Program-made: the position numbers and the translations under genes
Shown here: positions 42,421-53,844 of the stretch, in pieces
Layout: each line of letters opens with the position of its first letter
How positions within the stretch are numbered: the stretch's first letter is position 1
The notes under the pieces: model-generated
The model's input: only the letters and a program-made list of their open reading frames with translations
What the model was told of the DNA's origin: nothing
Database searches by the model: none
Source: Macrotis lagotis
Taxonomy: Eukaryota; Chordata; Mammalia; Peramelemorphia; Peramelidae
Length of the DNA: 64,000 nt
Assembly: GCF_037893015.1 (NCBI RefSeq)
Contig: NC_133665.1
Span: forward strand, 106,483,937 to 106,547,936
Direction of reading: 5' to 3'

Positions 42421-43359
42421 AGATATTTTATATTTTCATTTATTTTTCTCACTCTTGATTTTATTTCTTTTGTCAGAATGTCATTGATTTATTTGGTGTA
42501 TTTTAATTTCTAGGGATTTCATTTCTTGTTTATGGATTACCACATTTTCCTTTAAACTATTTATTTTTCTTTCAGTTCTTTAAATTTTTCAATCTATTGC
42601 TTCATTTCCTCTGGATATTCATGTAAGTTCTAGAAAATTCACTTTTTTCTTTTTTGCTTCAGCTTGCATTCATTATGAAAATTTTCTCCTTTTGGGGGCA
42701 TTTTAAGATTTTGAATAATTTGACACAATTGAGTTTTCTTTTCTGCAGCTTTAGTTTCTGAGTTGGGGATTCCAGGGCCATCCCTTTCCTTCATGCTATG
42801 TTGTTCCTATGCTGATCTCCAGGTTCTGGGTTAGTTCTCACTTTAGATCTTTGTGTTTCAGAGTGTTAGAGCTTCAGAGCCTTCTCTGTCCTTTTAGGAT
42901 AGAGTGTTAAGGGCTTCATAGTCCCTTAACCTGGGCTGTCTATCTGAGCACTTGTTCACTTCCAAGATCTGACACTTTCAAAGTTCCTTACCCTGCTGCT
43001 TTCTGAATTCTTCTGAGTTTTTCTCAGAGGAACATTTTTGCTCTTGCTTCCTCCATGTTTCTTTGACCCATCTGTGGTCTCATGTGTAAGCTAGTCTACA
43101 TTTTTGTCATTTGGACCCTTTTTCTGCCTGCAGGCTGACTTTTGCAAATATGGGTTGGAAGTAGTAGTCCCTTTCTGTTCTTTCTCATCAGATTTCTTGA
43201 TTGTAATTCATTTGAGTACAAATTTAATGGTTTTGTTATGGTAGGTATGTAGTAATTAGATGATATACTATTTTGGCCAGAAGTCAAAAGATTCATTTTT
43301 TTCAACTCTTCTACATACTTAGGTTTGGTCATTTGCTAATTAAACAAGTCAGTTTTGTT

Positions 43360-43830
43360 TTATTTTTTCATTTACCTTCTTGTGGTCCATATTTATTTTA
43401 TTCCTGGTTTTCTTTCATTCTTCATCAGTTCATGTAAATATTTCTATTCTTCTGAATTCTTCATATTTGTTGCTTTTTATAGTGCAGTAATATTGCATTA
43501 TATTTATATGCCATAGATTATCTAACATTCCCCAGTTGACTGGGCATCTACAGGACAAAAAGTAATGCTATGAATATTTTGCCATGTTTGGTATCTTTTG
43601 TGTCTTTGACTCTTTTGATAGGTAGAATCCAGGGTAAAAGGGTATGGATATTATAATCACTTTCTTAGTATACTTCTAAATTATTTTCAAGAATGGTTGA
43701 ACTAATTAATAGCCTCACAAAGAGTATTAAAATTATCTATCTTCTGCCTTGTCCAATAATTATTATTTTCATCTTTCATCACTTTTGCTAATTTTCTTGG
43801 TGCAAGGTCAGGAGTTGTTTTGAGTTTCAC
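43360..43830 (-). mobile_element. L1 3'-region fragment, antisense, diverged
   Basis: TTCATCAGTTCATGTAAATA, AGTGCAGTAATATTGCATTA, CCCCAGTTGACTGGGCATCT and GGTAGAATCCAGGGTAAAAG keep the antisense L1 order. Confidence 0.65.
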
Positions 43831-43849
43831 ATTCATCATATTCTAGTAA

Positions 43850-43990
43850 AGAGACAGCTGGTCATGGAACCTGAAGGACCTGCCTCAAACACTGTCTCTA
43901 TGAGATTGGACATGTAAGCCCTTTGAACCTCAGCTCTCTCATGCCAAGGGAGGGAGCTAGACTCCAAGGTCCTGATAATTGCTAAAGATT
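43850..43990 (+). repeat. RTE/MIR-type SINE, sense, diverged
   Basis: GACAGCTGGTCATGGAACCT, AAGGACCTGCCTCAAACACT and GAACCTCAGCTCTCTCATGC follow the marsupial Mar1/MIR order. Confidence 0.5.
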
Positions 43991-44142
43991 CTAGTATTTT
44001 TATTGTCATTGATTTAGAAAAATCTTACATGTAGTTTAATAATTTGCAATTCTTCTTTTGACACCTTTGTTCATATCCTTTGCACACTTGTTGGATAAAT
44101 CATCATCATAATTTTATTCATACCCATGATTTCTTTTTGCAG

Positions 44143-44212
44143 ATTCTTAATGCTTTTCGGACTTCTGATGGGCTTCCTGTGAAAGATTTGCAGCTAAAAG
44201 ATTATAGCTCAG
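44143..44212 (+). CDS. RBM6: RBM6 exon 5, RRM1 helix 1 to strand 2 (residues 485-507)
   Basis: Acceptor TTCTTTTTGCAG and donor AGCTCAG|GTGAGG. It encodes ILNAFRTSDGLPVKDLQLKD then YSS plus one base of Gly (phase 1), matching human ILNAFRTPDGMPVKNLQLKE. These residues finish helix 1 and form strand 2 of RRM1. The RNP1 strand (YGYVCVEF in human) would be in exon 6, which I could not find before 64000. Confidence 0.97.
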
Positions 44213-44585
44213 GTGAGGGTTTTTTCTATGTGCACTTATGCTTCAGCATATGAAAATCTTTGATTCTTTTGCTACTCAGTATTCTAATTTATTAATCCCT
44301 TTCAAGAAATAACAAATACCATGGTCAGGAACCTCTGTTGGTTCGTATGGTGTATTCCCTCAAATATCAGTCTGGTTTAGTTGTAGTTGGGCTTTTTTCC
44401 TCCCAAAAGAATTGTTCATCCTTGGAATTATTTATGCATCATCCATGTCTGATGAGATTCTGTGGGAATAAAATATAAATTTAGTGTTGTAAAATATTTA
44501 TCTCTAACAACATTTAATACAATCTAAAGTTATCTAAACCTTAAAATGTGATATTATATCTTTGGAGTAGGTTTGACTTTTTAAG

Positions 44586-44626
<41 letters not shown>

Positions 44627-46079
44627 ACCACATATTCATTAAACTTGTAAACACCTTATTTTTATTAGTAAATTTCAAGGCACAGTTTATTTATATCCTG
44701 TTTCTCATAAAAATTATAATTTGTCAGTATAAAAATCTCCATTAAACTGCATCAAGATGAAGTTCAAGATTTCCAGAGAAATTTTTAAAATTAATGGTTC
44801 ATTTTATGATTTGTAGATCTTTGTACAAACTTATATCTTTGTAATCACTTTATATATACGACCTTAGTTTAGCCAATCTAGATATCCATTATCTTGATGA
44901 ATGCTGTTTTAGAACTCTAGTAGTCAAGTTTTTTTAAAAAATCCAACTTTATAGATGTATCTTTGTTTTAAATGTAAACTTGATATTTGCCTAATTAAAA
45001 AATGAAGCATTAATTCAGTTCATACAATTGATAGTTTATAATTTAGAAATTTTCAATTTAAGTACTTTGTGTTAGAAGACACCATATATTGGGAACATCT
45101 ACATCTAATAATACAATCCAACATTATTAGACATTGTGAATATCTAGGAAGAGAGTGAAAGGAGTCTAGTTTTGGCATATGTTGTCTGATGTCTGATCCT
45201 TATGCATAGAGAAACTTGAAGATCTGTGTTTAAAAGGGAAAGTGAAAGTGGAAGAAATGCAACACAAAGAACTGTTAGTCCTAAAACACTCAACATATCC
45301 CTGACCTGACCTTTGGCTTTTTTTTTTATATAATGCTTTCAGTTTTGTTTATTAGATTATATATTTAGTAACTTTACCTTTGTTATACAAATAAATTGGG
45401 GAAATGGATTTGGTTTACAGAAACTTACCTTGCAGCCTAATTTCCTGGAATATATCTACTCTTGGAATACCTATTTCTGTAGGTTGAATTTTATTACAAG
45501 GAAGAAATGACATTGGAGTTGTGTGATTGTATTGTATGATTTTATGCATCTAGTTCGGATTTCAGACAGATTGCCAGCAAAGTAATATTTCTTGGATATA
45601 ATTTGAAAGCCCTTACTCTAGTTTTTAGGTTTGGAACTCTTAGAATTTCCTCTGAATAAAAGGAAAATATTCCTTCTACCCTTCATTGCATGTCAAAAAG
45701 AGATTTATACTCTGAAGTTATCTCCTCCCAAAACTATAGTTTCTCATGTGTGATAATTTTCCATACTTGAAAAATTCTTGAGCCTTGGGGATAGCCAAGG
45801 AAATACATTTTCCATTATTTTTACAAGAACAATGCAATTGCATGGGAATTTCTTGAGCAGCTATCTTGGTACTAAATATATCTTGACTCTTAAAGAACTG
45901 ACCTAACTTCAGAAGAGACTCATTAGCACTTGTTCTTGCAGAATTTCTTAGATTATACTTTAATTCCCCTGCTTTGTTCTTTATCACTGACTTTAGTCTT
46001 GTTACTTTGTTGAAAGTTCAAGATGTATTTTTAACAAGTTTTTTAACTTTATGTGCTCATCTCATTCTCTTTTTTTTAA

Positions 46080-46720
46080 CATTTTGTTTGTTTTCTAATT
46101 ATATACAATAGTAGTATCTACCTGTCATTTTTGTAAGATTTTGAACTTTACAATTTTTCCCCCACCTTCTCCCCCCCCCCACAGAAGGCAGTCTGATAAT
46201 CTCTATATTGTTTCCATGCTATATATTGATTGAAATTGAATGTGTTATAAGAGTAAACATAACTGCCGCACCCCCCCCCCCCCCAGAAGATGAGAAACCT
46301 CAAGAATAGAGAGAGAGGAAAACAGTGTACTTCAGTCTGTGTTCAGATTCCATTGACTCTGTCTCTGGGGTGAGTTGCTTTCTTTTATCATAAGTCCACC
46401 AGAGAAGTTGCTTCAATATGTTTCCCACAGTTGCTATAACTAGCTGTACCTCCACTCTATTCCTCCCCACTCTCATTTATTCTATTCTCTCCTTTCATCC
46501 TGGCCCTGTCCAAAAGTGTGTTGTATCTGAGTACCCTCTCCCTCGATCTTCCCTTTCTTCTATTTCCCCCCTTCCCTCCCCCCATTTCCCCCTTATCCAT
46601 CCCTTTCTTATCATTTTTCTCTAGGGTAAGATAGATTTCCTTACCCTATTAAGTGTATATGTTATTTCCTCTCAGAGCCATTCTAATGAGAATGAAGGCT
46701 CACTCATTCCCTCATCTCAT
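46080..46720 (-). mobile_element. L1 3' end, antisense, diverged
   Basis: TTTGTTTTCTAATTATATAC, GAACTTTACAATTTTTCCCC, ATTGTTTCCATGCTATATAT, a C14 run (46270-46284), TACTTCAGTCTGTGTTCAGA and TTACCCTATTAAGTGTATAT match antisense L1 3' sequence. Bases 46430-46610 are pyrimidine-rich. Confidence 0.7.
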
Positions 46721-47108
46721 TCTCTTAAAGAAGCAATGTTTGTCTTGAAAATCGTTATATTGGCATTTAGGAGTGGTTAGTTAACAAACTAAATCTTAAA
46801 AATTAATGTCAAGCCATGAAAAGATTGAGTCTCATCTAAAGCCATTGCAAGATTAGCTATCACTTCTTTAGACAATTGTACTGAGAAATTTAATATTTGA
46901 AATTTATGATTGTGTGACTATGCTAGCATCTATTTTTCTTTGGGAAAATAATGGTATCCACAAATTTAAAAGCATCCTTTGGTTTTCTTCAGTCAAAGAA
47001 TTGAAGCAATTGGGATGAAAGTCCATAAATTGTGAAAGAAAGTTTCTTACTATAAGGTCACTTAGTAAAGCAGGAGGTTCCTAACTGGAGTCCATGAACT
47101 TGATTTTT

Positions 47109-47544
47109 TTTTAAAGATTTTATGTATTTTGAGTTTTGCAATTTTTTTCCCCCTAATCTTACTTACTTCTCTCCCCTCACCCCCCCCCCCACAGAAGGCA
47201 ATTTGTCAGTCTTTACATTGTTTCCATGCTATACATTGATCCAAATTAAATGTGATGAGAGAGAAATAATATCCTTAAGGAAGAAACATAAAAGTATAAG
47301 AGATAGCAAGATCAGACAATAAGATAGCAGTTTTTCCCCTAAATTAAAGGTAATAGTCTTTGGTCTTTGTTCAAACAGTTCTTTCTCTGGTTATAGATGG
47401 CATTCTCCATTGCAGAAAGCCCCAAATTGTCCCTGATTGTTGCACTGATAGAATGAGCGAGTTCATTAAGGTTGATCATCGCCCCCATGTTGCTGTTAGG
47501 GTGTACAGTGTTTTTCTGGTTTTGCTCATCTTACTCAGCATCAG
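47109..47544 (-). mobile_element. 5'-truncated L1 insertion, antisense, with 16-bp target duplication
   Basis: Minus-strand L1 3' end of 436 bp ending at CTTACTCAGCATCAG, flanked by perfect CATGAACTTGATTTTT at 47093-47108 and 47545-47560. The frame at 47360-47623 lies within it and is not a gene. Confidence 0.95.
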
Positions 47545-48655
47545 CATGAACTTGATTTTTCAATATTTTGTTATAATTAGTTTTTCATTTAAAAAAACAA
47601 ACATTCTGAGAAGGAGTCCATAGATTTTGTCAGACTGTTGAAGGAGTCAACACACAATGGTTAAGAGCCTGCTCCTGAAGTATTTAAGGACTGTGAAATT
47701 AATGAAGTTCATTAAAAAGGGGATATCATAGTAGGAAAAAAATGTGGTATAGCATACTCTTATTTTGGGCATGGGAGAGGTAGCATCTTTTCTGTTATTT
47801 TTGGGAGAAGAGACTCCAGATCAGTCAATGGAAACATCTGATTTGCTGTTGTAAAGTGTATCCCTATTATTCCTTGCTCCTTTTTAGTTCTTATCCTCTG
47901 TATTTATCATTTGGAATTAATTTGGTTTCTCAAGCTACTAGAAAGAGGATTTTTTTAATTTGTAAATTATAGCATTTGGTTACTTTATAAGATACAGTGA
48001 AATGAACTTCTTTTCCCAGGATTTGACCTCCTTTGGTTATGCTGGTTTCAGACCTTTTGAGAAGTGGGAAATAATCTTGTAGTACAGAGAGGTAGCAGTG
48101 GTTTTCTAGGTCTTTTCTTATCATTCTCTCAGTTTTCTGCCTCTTCCCTCCTCCATTTTTCTCCCCTTACAATGATTAGTTCCAAATTGCAACACTAATT
48201 TCCATATTATCTTCATTTTTATCGCACAATTGTGTAAATGTGTTTTTGTATATTTGATTTTTTATTTGTGTGGCATCTGCTTTCAAGGGATAATAACTTT
48301 TATAAAGTTTTTTTCTTTGGCTTTTTAGCTAACTATTGTAGTGGCAAAGAGTGTAGAAAAATGGAAACACATAGTCATTCACAAAATGACTACTTTCTTC
48401 CCAAAAATTTGAAAAACAGCTATCCCAAATATAACATTGGGTGATATTCTTGTATTTACCACTGTTAGAAAACAAGTAGCAGTTCACTCTGTCTAGCCAT
48501 GTTATTTTTAACCTCAACATATTGAATATAGTTAGCAAATTGAATGAAAATATCTGTGGATTAGAAAAGGTTTAAAACTTTAAATAATACTTTCCTCAAG
48601 TCATTGACATTCCTGTAATGAAAGTACACCAAAAGAGGTAGATTTTTGGAGAATT

Positions 48656-48725
48656 TTATTTTATATATATATATATATATATATTACATGTTTATAATTA
48701 TTTATAAATTATAATATATATATTA
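48656..48725. repeat. (TA)n and AT-palindromic tract
   Basis: Alternating TA at about 48660-48684, then ATTTATAAATTATAATATAT, which is self-complementary in parts. Confidence 0.85.
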
Positions 48726-48798
48726 GAATAGTCACAATATTGTTTTTGTACAGTTTAATGACATATATAATAGGTATTTCTTAAAAGTTAGAAAATTA

Positions 48799-48943
48799 GG
48801 GGTGACTAGGTGACGCAATGAATAGAGCACCAGCCCTGAAGTCAGGAGTATCTGAGTTCAAATCCGGCCTCAGACACTTAATAATTACCTAGCTGTGTGG
48901 GAGAGCCACTTAACCCCATTTTCCTTGCAAAAACCTTAAAAAA
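48799..48943 (+). mobile_element. tRNA-derived SINE, sense, with 16-bp target duplication
   Basis: GGGGTGACTAGGTGACGCAA to CCTTGCAAAAACCTTAAAAA, flanked by perfect AAAAGTTAGAAAATTA at 48783-48798 and 48944-48959. About 8 bases are missing after CTGTGTGG. Confidence 0.96.
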
Positions 48944-49309
48944 AAAAGTTAGAAAATTATTCCAGATCTTACTTTCTGAGTGGTTGGCGAGTGGCAAGAT
49001 GGAAAACATCATTTCTGAGTTTTTCTCTAAGCCTGGAATTGTGAAGGGTATCATAAAAATAGTAGCAACCAATAGCTCACTGGTTCTCTGTTAGCATTCG
49101 AATTGACATCAGTATTTCCATCATGACCTTGTTTGGTTGTGGGTAAACTAGCTCCTTGCCTAATTCCTAAACCTGTTTTTTTTTTCAAGGTTATATATAT
49201 ATTTCATTATATATTGTTCAAATATTAAGCATGAAGTTGGTGCTCAGTAATGTTTTGAATGAATTATGCCTTTGTTTTTTTAGACCTTTTGTTAAAAATA
49301 AAGCTTTTA

Positions 49310-49471
49310 GGGGCGGCTAGGTGGCGCAGTGGATAAAGCACTGGTCCTGGAGTCAGGAGTACCTGGGTTAAAATCTGGTCTCAGACACTTAATAATTACC
49401 TAGCTGTGTGGCCTTGGGCAAGCCACTTAACCCCATTTGCCTTGCAAAAACCTAAAAAACAAACAAAAAAG
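49310..49471 (+). mobile_element. tRNA-derived SINE, sense, with 11-bp target duplication
   Basis: GGGGCGGCTAGGTGGCGCAG to CCTAAAAAACAAACAAAAAA, flanked by TAAAGCTTTTA at 49299-49309 and 49472-49482. Confidence 0.95.
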
Positions 49472-50289
49472 TAAAGCTTTTAAAAGTAATATTGATTTTC
49501 TACTCTATTTGTTGTGTCATTAATGTTGCCAATGATTCACTGGAGGCATTCTCCATGAAGCAGTTATATATCCCTTGCTCATGCAGTGAGATTCTCAGAA
49601 CCACCACAGAAAAGAAAGTGTGACTAGTTTTGGTCAGAATTACGGTGATTATAATTTTGAATTGATTGGATGGAATGTAGTATAGTGAGAAGAACAAGGA
49701 CTTGGAGTGAGAAGATTGTTCTTTTTACTAATACTATAACAATAAGAGGAAAGACAAGCAGTACAGCATGCATACTTCATTTTTAGAGAGACCTGAGTGT
49801 ATATCCTATAATAGTTCTTTTAAGTTGAGCTTAGAAAAATCAACTAATGTTTGTTGAAATCTAAATTTATTGCACTGTTCTTTTGTTGGTTGCTTGATCT
49901 TTTTAAATATTTTAGTCCATAGATAGCAACCAATTGTTAGGCCAAAAATTTGCCATGATTAACTGGCTATAGTAAACATCCAAAAACCATGCTTTGAGCA
50001 CTTATTTGGTCTAAAATGATGCCTAAAATTGTGGTTGTTTTGATATTTAGATAATGCTTCTTTTGGTATGGTTCCTGAAAGAGATAAAGTTGATGTTCAA
50101 CTTCTGTTTGCTTAAGGAAAATGTATTTGCAGATAAAATCTTGGAAGAGAATTCTTGTGTTTTTAGTTATTTTACTGGAAGAATCAGTTTTTCCTTGTTC
50201 ACGCAATAGGAATGCATTTATTTATAGTACTGATCTGTTGACTTTGGTTACAGCAGTGTTATTTTCTTGATATTTTTGAAACTTTTAAG

Positions 50290-51360
50290 GTTTTTCTACT
50301 AACATTTACTCCTCTCAGACTTATTTCTGTTGATGGCATCACCATCTATCCAGTTTCCGAAGTTGGTTATCCTGACTTCTCTGTTAACTTTTTTATTGCC
50401 AATCAGTTCTCAATTCTAGTTGATTTAGCTCCATACCATCCTTCATATCTGTTTCCCTTTCTTATATGGCTTGTATAGGTCTTTATATTCTCCTCTAGAT
50501 TATTGTAATTACTTTTCATTTATCTCTCGGTTTCTGATTTCTTCTCTTTAATCCAATCATTCATATAGCTGCCAAAAATATTTAAAATATTCTTTTTCTA
50601 TTAACAAAAATTCATTTTCTCTTCTAGCTCTATTTTCCTCTTTAAAAAAAAAAACCAAAAAACAAAACCCTTGTCACAAATATGCCTAATCAAACAAAAC
50701 ACATTCTCACATAGGCAGTGATCAAAAATATATTTTTCTTTTTGTGTCATGTGTCATCATCTCTCTTAGGAGATGAGCACCTGATTTTGTTATCTGTCCT
50801 CTGGAATTGTAATTGGTCATTGTATTAATCAGTGTCCTTATGTTTTTTACAGTTTGTCTTTATAATCTTACATAAACTAGTCTTGTAGTTTTGACAGAAT
50901 AACTTTGATCATGGCATTTATCTATTCAAGGGTTTCCAATGGTTGCCTGTTGCCCCTTGGGTTAACATTTACCAATTCTAGTAATTTTGTTTCAGCCTAC
51001 CTTTCTGATTTGTTCCCTATTTCTCCCCTTTAAATTTACTCTTCCTTCTAGTGAGCTGACCTACTTGCAGGACCCTGCATTCAGACAGGCTGCCTCTCCC
51101 CCCCCACCCCTTTTCACGTTTGCACCAAGGTTCTTTCTTGTGCTTGGAATATGCTTTCTTTTCACCTCCTTCTCAGCATCCTTACTCTACTTTCAAGATC
51201 AACTCAGATGGCCTGCTAAAGGAAACTGTTCTGTGATACTATTGGTTTTTAGCAGTTCCCTTTCTTCTCTCCATATCTTTGTACAGTTGTATACCCCTGG
51301 CAGAATGTAACCTTTTTAAACTTAACATATTTGTAACCCTAATGCTTTTGCACTTAGGTG
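50290..51360 (+). repeat. L2 LINE 3' region, sense
   Basis: TGGCATCACCATCTATCCAG, TAGATTATTGTAATTACTTT, CATATAGCTGCCAAAAATAT, TGCTTGGAATATGCTTTCTT, TTTCAAGATCAACTCAGATG and CCTGGCAGAATGTAACC follow the L2 3' end order. An A-rich insert of unknown type sits at about 50640-50930. The 107-codon frame at 50987-51310 lies in L2. Confidence 0.7.
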
Positions 51361-51869
51361 CTTATGATTGACTTGAATTGGAATATTTCCTCTGTATGTG
51401 AACATGGCAGAGAGGAATTACCAGTGTAATTCTTTTTTAAAAAAAATATAATGAAATCTTCTTTATTGTGTTACCTAATTGAGAAAGAGCTAAGGGAATG
51501 AATTCTTTTTAGTCAGTTGACTGTCAGAGGTATGATTGGGAGACAGCCACATCCTCAGAGTTCAGAACCTTGACATGCCTCCCCTATGTTCAGGCTGTGG
51601 GGTGCAGACTGGGAAACCTATTGCAAGTGGTCTCAGGTAAGTTGATTTCTTATATCTTAAGCCTTTTCCTCTTGGAGATAACATAATATCCAGCAAGGAA
51701 ATGCTGCCTAGAAAGAAAAATAAAACGGAAGATTTCACAACTTATCCCTCTGATTTGCACATTTGCACTAAATATTGCTTTTAATTACATATGATATATC
51801 TTGTTTTCTCACTACTATGAATGGAATAAGGTATGCTATCTAATTGTGAGGGTGGGAATGGGAAGAAGG

Positions 51870-51874
51870 GGTGG

Positions 51875-51911
<37 letters not shown>
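51870..51911. repeat. (GT)n microsatellite
   Basis: About 20 GT units following GGGTGGGA. Confidence 0.95.
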
Positions 51912-52589
51912 TGTTTAAAGGAAGATGGAAGAGTGGTTAGAATTGAGTTGAGTGACTGTTTCAAAAGGCAAAACTTTTTTCCTGTGTAACATGGATGGAG
52001 AGAAGGTGAATTACTATCTTATTTTTTTGTTTATTTGTGAATTCTAACGAATAGTTTACTCATGATACAAATACCTATGATTTCCTTGTTTCATTTGTCT
52101 GTTTTAGGTGTTTGTTTGATGTGGTTCTCTGAGTAAAAGCTATCTGCATGCATTTTCTCCATATGTTCTGAAGCAGTCTTTATTTGTTTAAAAATATCAT
52201 TGCTGAATACTGATTACTAAGTGAAGGAAGCACAATGTTTGCGATGGATGGGGGCATTTCACTTGATAAAGTGTAGGCTACAGCACTGCTATGTCAGGTA
52301 TTTCCCTTGCAGTTAGGGTGTGATTTACCTAATGAGTTAAAAACAAAGCATGTTTGCCTATACTATTACATGTCTGTGCCGCAAATTTATTCATTTCATT
52401 TATATGAAATGGAAAAAATATTTATCTAGTGATGAGACAGATACTTTCCTGAGAACTTAAAAACCAACTCAGATAGTCGTTTATGAAATGAGACTTTAGT
52501 AAAACATTTTACATGAGCATTTCTTCGTATCTTTGATTTTAATTTCCTAGTGTACTTAACTACCTCAGTAGTTAACTACTCCAGTAATA

Positions 52590-52905
52590 AAAATAACTGG
52601 CATTTATATATCACTGTAAGGTTCACAAAGCACTTTTTATCCATATCTCTGAAGTTAGTACCTGCATTATTTTTTGCAAGGCAATGGGGTTAAGTGACTT
52701 GTCCAGTGTCACACAGGTAATTATTAAATATCTGAGGCCAGATTTGAACTCGGGTTCTCCTGACTCCAGGGCCAGTGCTGTATCCACTGCACCTCCTAGC
52801 CGCCCCTAGGTCCTGTATTTTATAGATGAGAATATATAGTCTCAAGATGTTACACAGTAAACTGAGATTTGAACTTGTCTTTAAGTTCAAAGACCAAGAA
52901 CACCT
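52590..52905 (-). repeat. MIR SINE, antisense, split by a younger SINE
   Basis: Left part 52590-52660 (TGGCATTTATATATCACTGT, AAGGTTCACAAAGCACTTTT) and right part 52807-52905 (ATTTTATAGATGAGAATATA, GTTACACAGTAAACTGAGA) form one antisense MIR. Confidence 0.65.
52665..52806 (-). mobile_element. tRNA-derived SINE, antisense
   Basis: TTTTTTGCAAGGCAATGGGG to CACCTCCTAGCCGCCCC, inserted in the MIR above. Confidence 0.93.
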
Positions 52906-53037
52906 TTAATTGTTCTTCATTGCCTCTCAAGAGATCAAACAAATGGAAACTAAAGATTAAGGAAAACTTTTTATACATTTGTGATTATTAGAGCTACAGC
53001 AGGTTAAAGGAAACTAGGCTATGGGGGTGGGTACTCA

Positions 53038-53170
53038 TTTTTTTTTTTGGTGAGGCAGTAGGGTTAAGTGACTTGCTCAAGGTCACACAGCCAGGTAATT
53101 ATTAAGTGTCTAGAGTTGAACTCCGGTGACTCCAGGGTTAGTGCTCTATTCACTGTGCCTAGCTGTCCCA
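53038..53170 (-). mobile_element. tRNA-derived SINE, antisense, diverged
   Basis: T10 tail, GGTGAGGCAGTAGGGTTAAG, TGACTTGCTCAAGGTCACAC to ACTGTGCCTAGCTGTCCC. Older copy with small deletions. Confidence 0.85.
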
Positions 53171-53299
53171 CTCTCACTTTTTTAAGGTTGACATTATGCT
53201 GTAGGATAACCATGCTCTACAATAAGAGTTGGACCTAGGATGATGATTCCTTTGTTCCTCATAATTCTTCTCAATGAAACAAAGTTAAAATTGATCTGA

Positions 53300-53425
53300 G
53301 AGTGAACTTCTTATTATGGACTATAAGAGATAGAAGGGATCTTAGAGGTTATCTAGTTCAACTCATTTATTTTATGGATGGATAAGCTGAGCACATAAAA
53401 GGAGGGTGTTTAGTAACAACCATAG
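53300..53425 (-). repeat. MIR-like fragment, antisense
   Basis: GGATCTTAGAGGTTATCTAG, TTCAACTCATTTATTTTATG and GATGGATAAGCTGAGC match the antisense 'outstanding lymph' of MIR3-type elements (TCATCTAGTCCAACTC ... GATGAGGAAACTGAGGC). Confidence 0.5.
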
Positions 53426-53520
53426 GCAGCCTTCTTGCTGGGGTACCCCAAAGTTTCCCACAATTTTTTTTAAAATAAGTGGAATTATTTTAGTATCACC
53501 CATATATTTTTCCTATTACT

Positions 53521-53844
53521 TGACTTTTAAAAAATTGTAATACTTTTTGTTTATAATTTCCAGATATTTCCTTTCCCCCTTCTCTACTTAGAAAGTCATT
53601 CTTATAATTAAAACTATTTCAAAGAAATAGGGAGGGACAAAAAATTTAGCAAAATCAACCTATTTATCAACTATATCATGTGACTTTTAAAAAAATCGTA
53701 ATACTTTTTGTTTTTAATATAATTTCCAGATATTTCCTTTCCCCCTTCTCTACTTAGAAAGTCATTCTTATAATTAAAACTATTTCAAAGAAATAGGGAG
53801 GGACAAAAAGTTTAGCAAAATCAACCTATTTATCAACTATATCT
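53521..53844. repeat. Recent tandem duplication, about 160-bp unit, 2 copies
   Basis: Copy 1 (53521-53680) and copy 2 (53681-about 53844) both run from TGACTTTTAAAAAA through ATTTCCAGATATTTCCTTTC, AGAAAGTCATTCTTATAATT and AAATCAACCTATTTATCAAC. They differ mainly by about 6 inserted bases near 53711-53718 and two or three substitutions, so the duplication is young. Confidence 0.95.

Larger units (their letters stand above)
41240..43340 (-). mobile_element. Old L1-like block, antisense, probably 5'/ORF1 region
   Basis: T-rich on plus with TTTCTAGGGATTTCATTTCT, TGTTTATGGATTACCACATT and TTAAACTATTTATTTTTC, then GC-richer CTGATCTCCAGGTTCTGGGT. This pattern, coiled-coil ORF1 then 5' UTR on the opposite strand, is what an antisense L1 5' half would show, but I cannot align it firmly. 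It is interrupted by a younger L1 and a SINE. Confidence 0.4.
36012..44142 (+). other. RBM6: RBM6 intron 4, dominated by antisense L1
   Basis: 8.1 kb. Apart from the elements listed separately, 36720-37080 is an AT-rich stretch with TATATG repeats (36830-36975), and 39840-40500 shows nothing recognised. Confidence 0.8.

Noticed and set aside
45718..45987. 89-codon minus frame (GKCISLAIPKAQEFFKYGKL...)
   Set aside because: Looks mildly protein-like, but I recognise no family and see no splice or poly(A) context; left as chance pending blastx.
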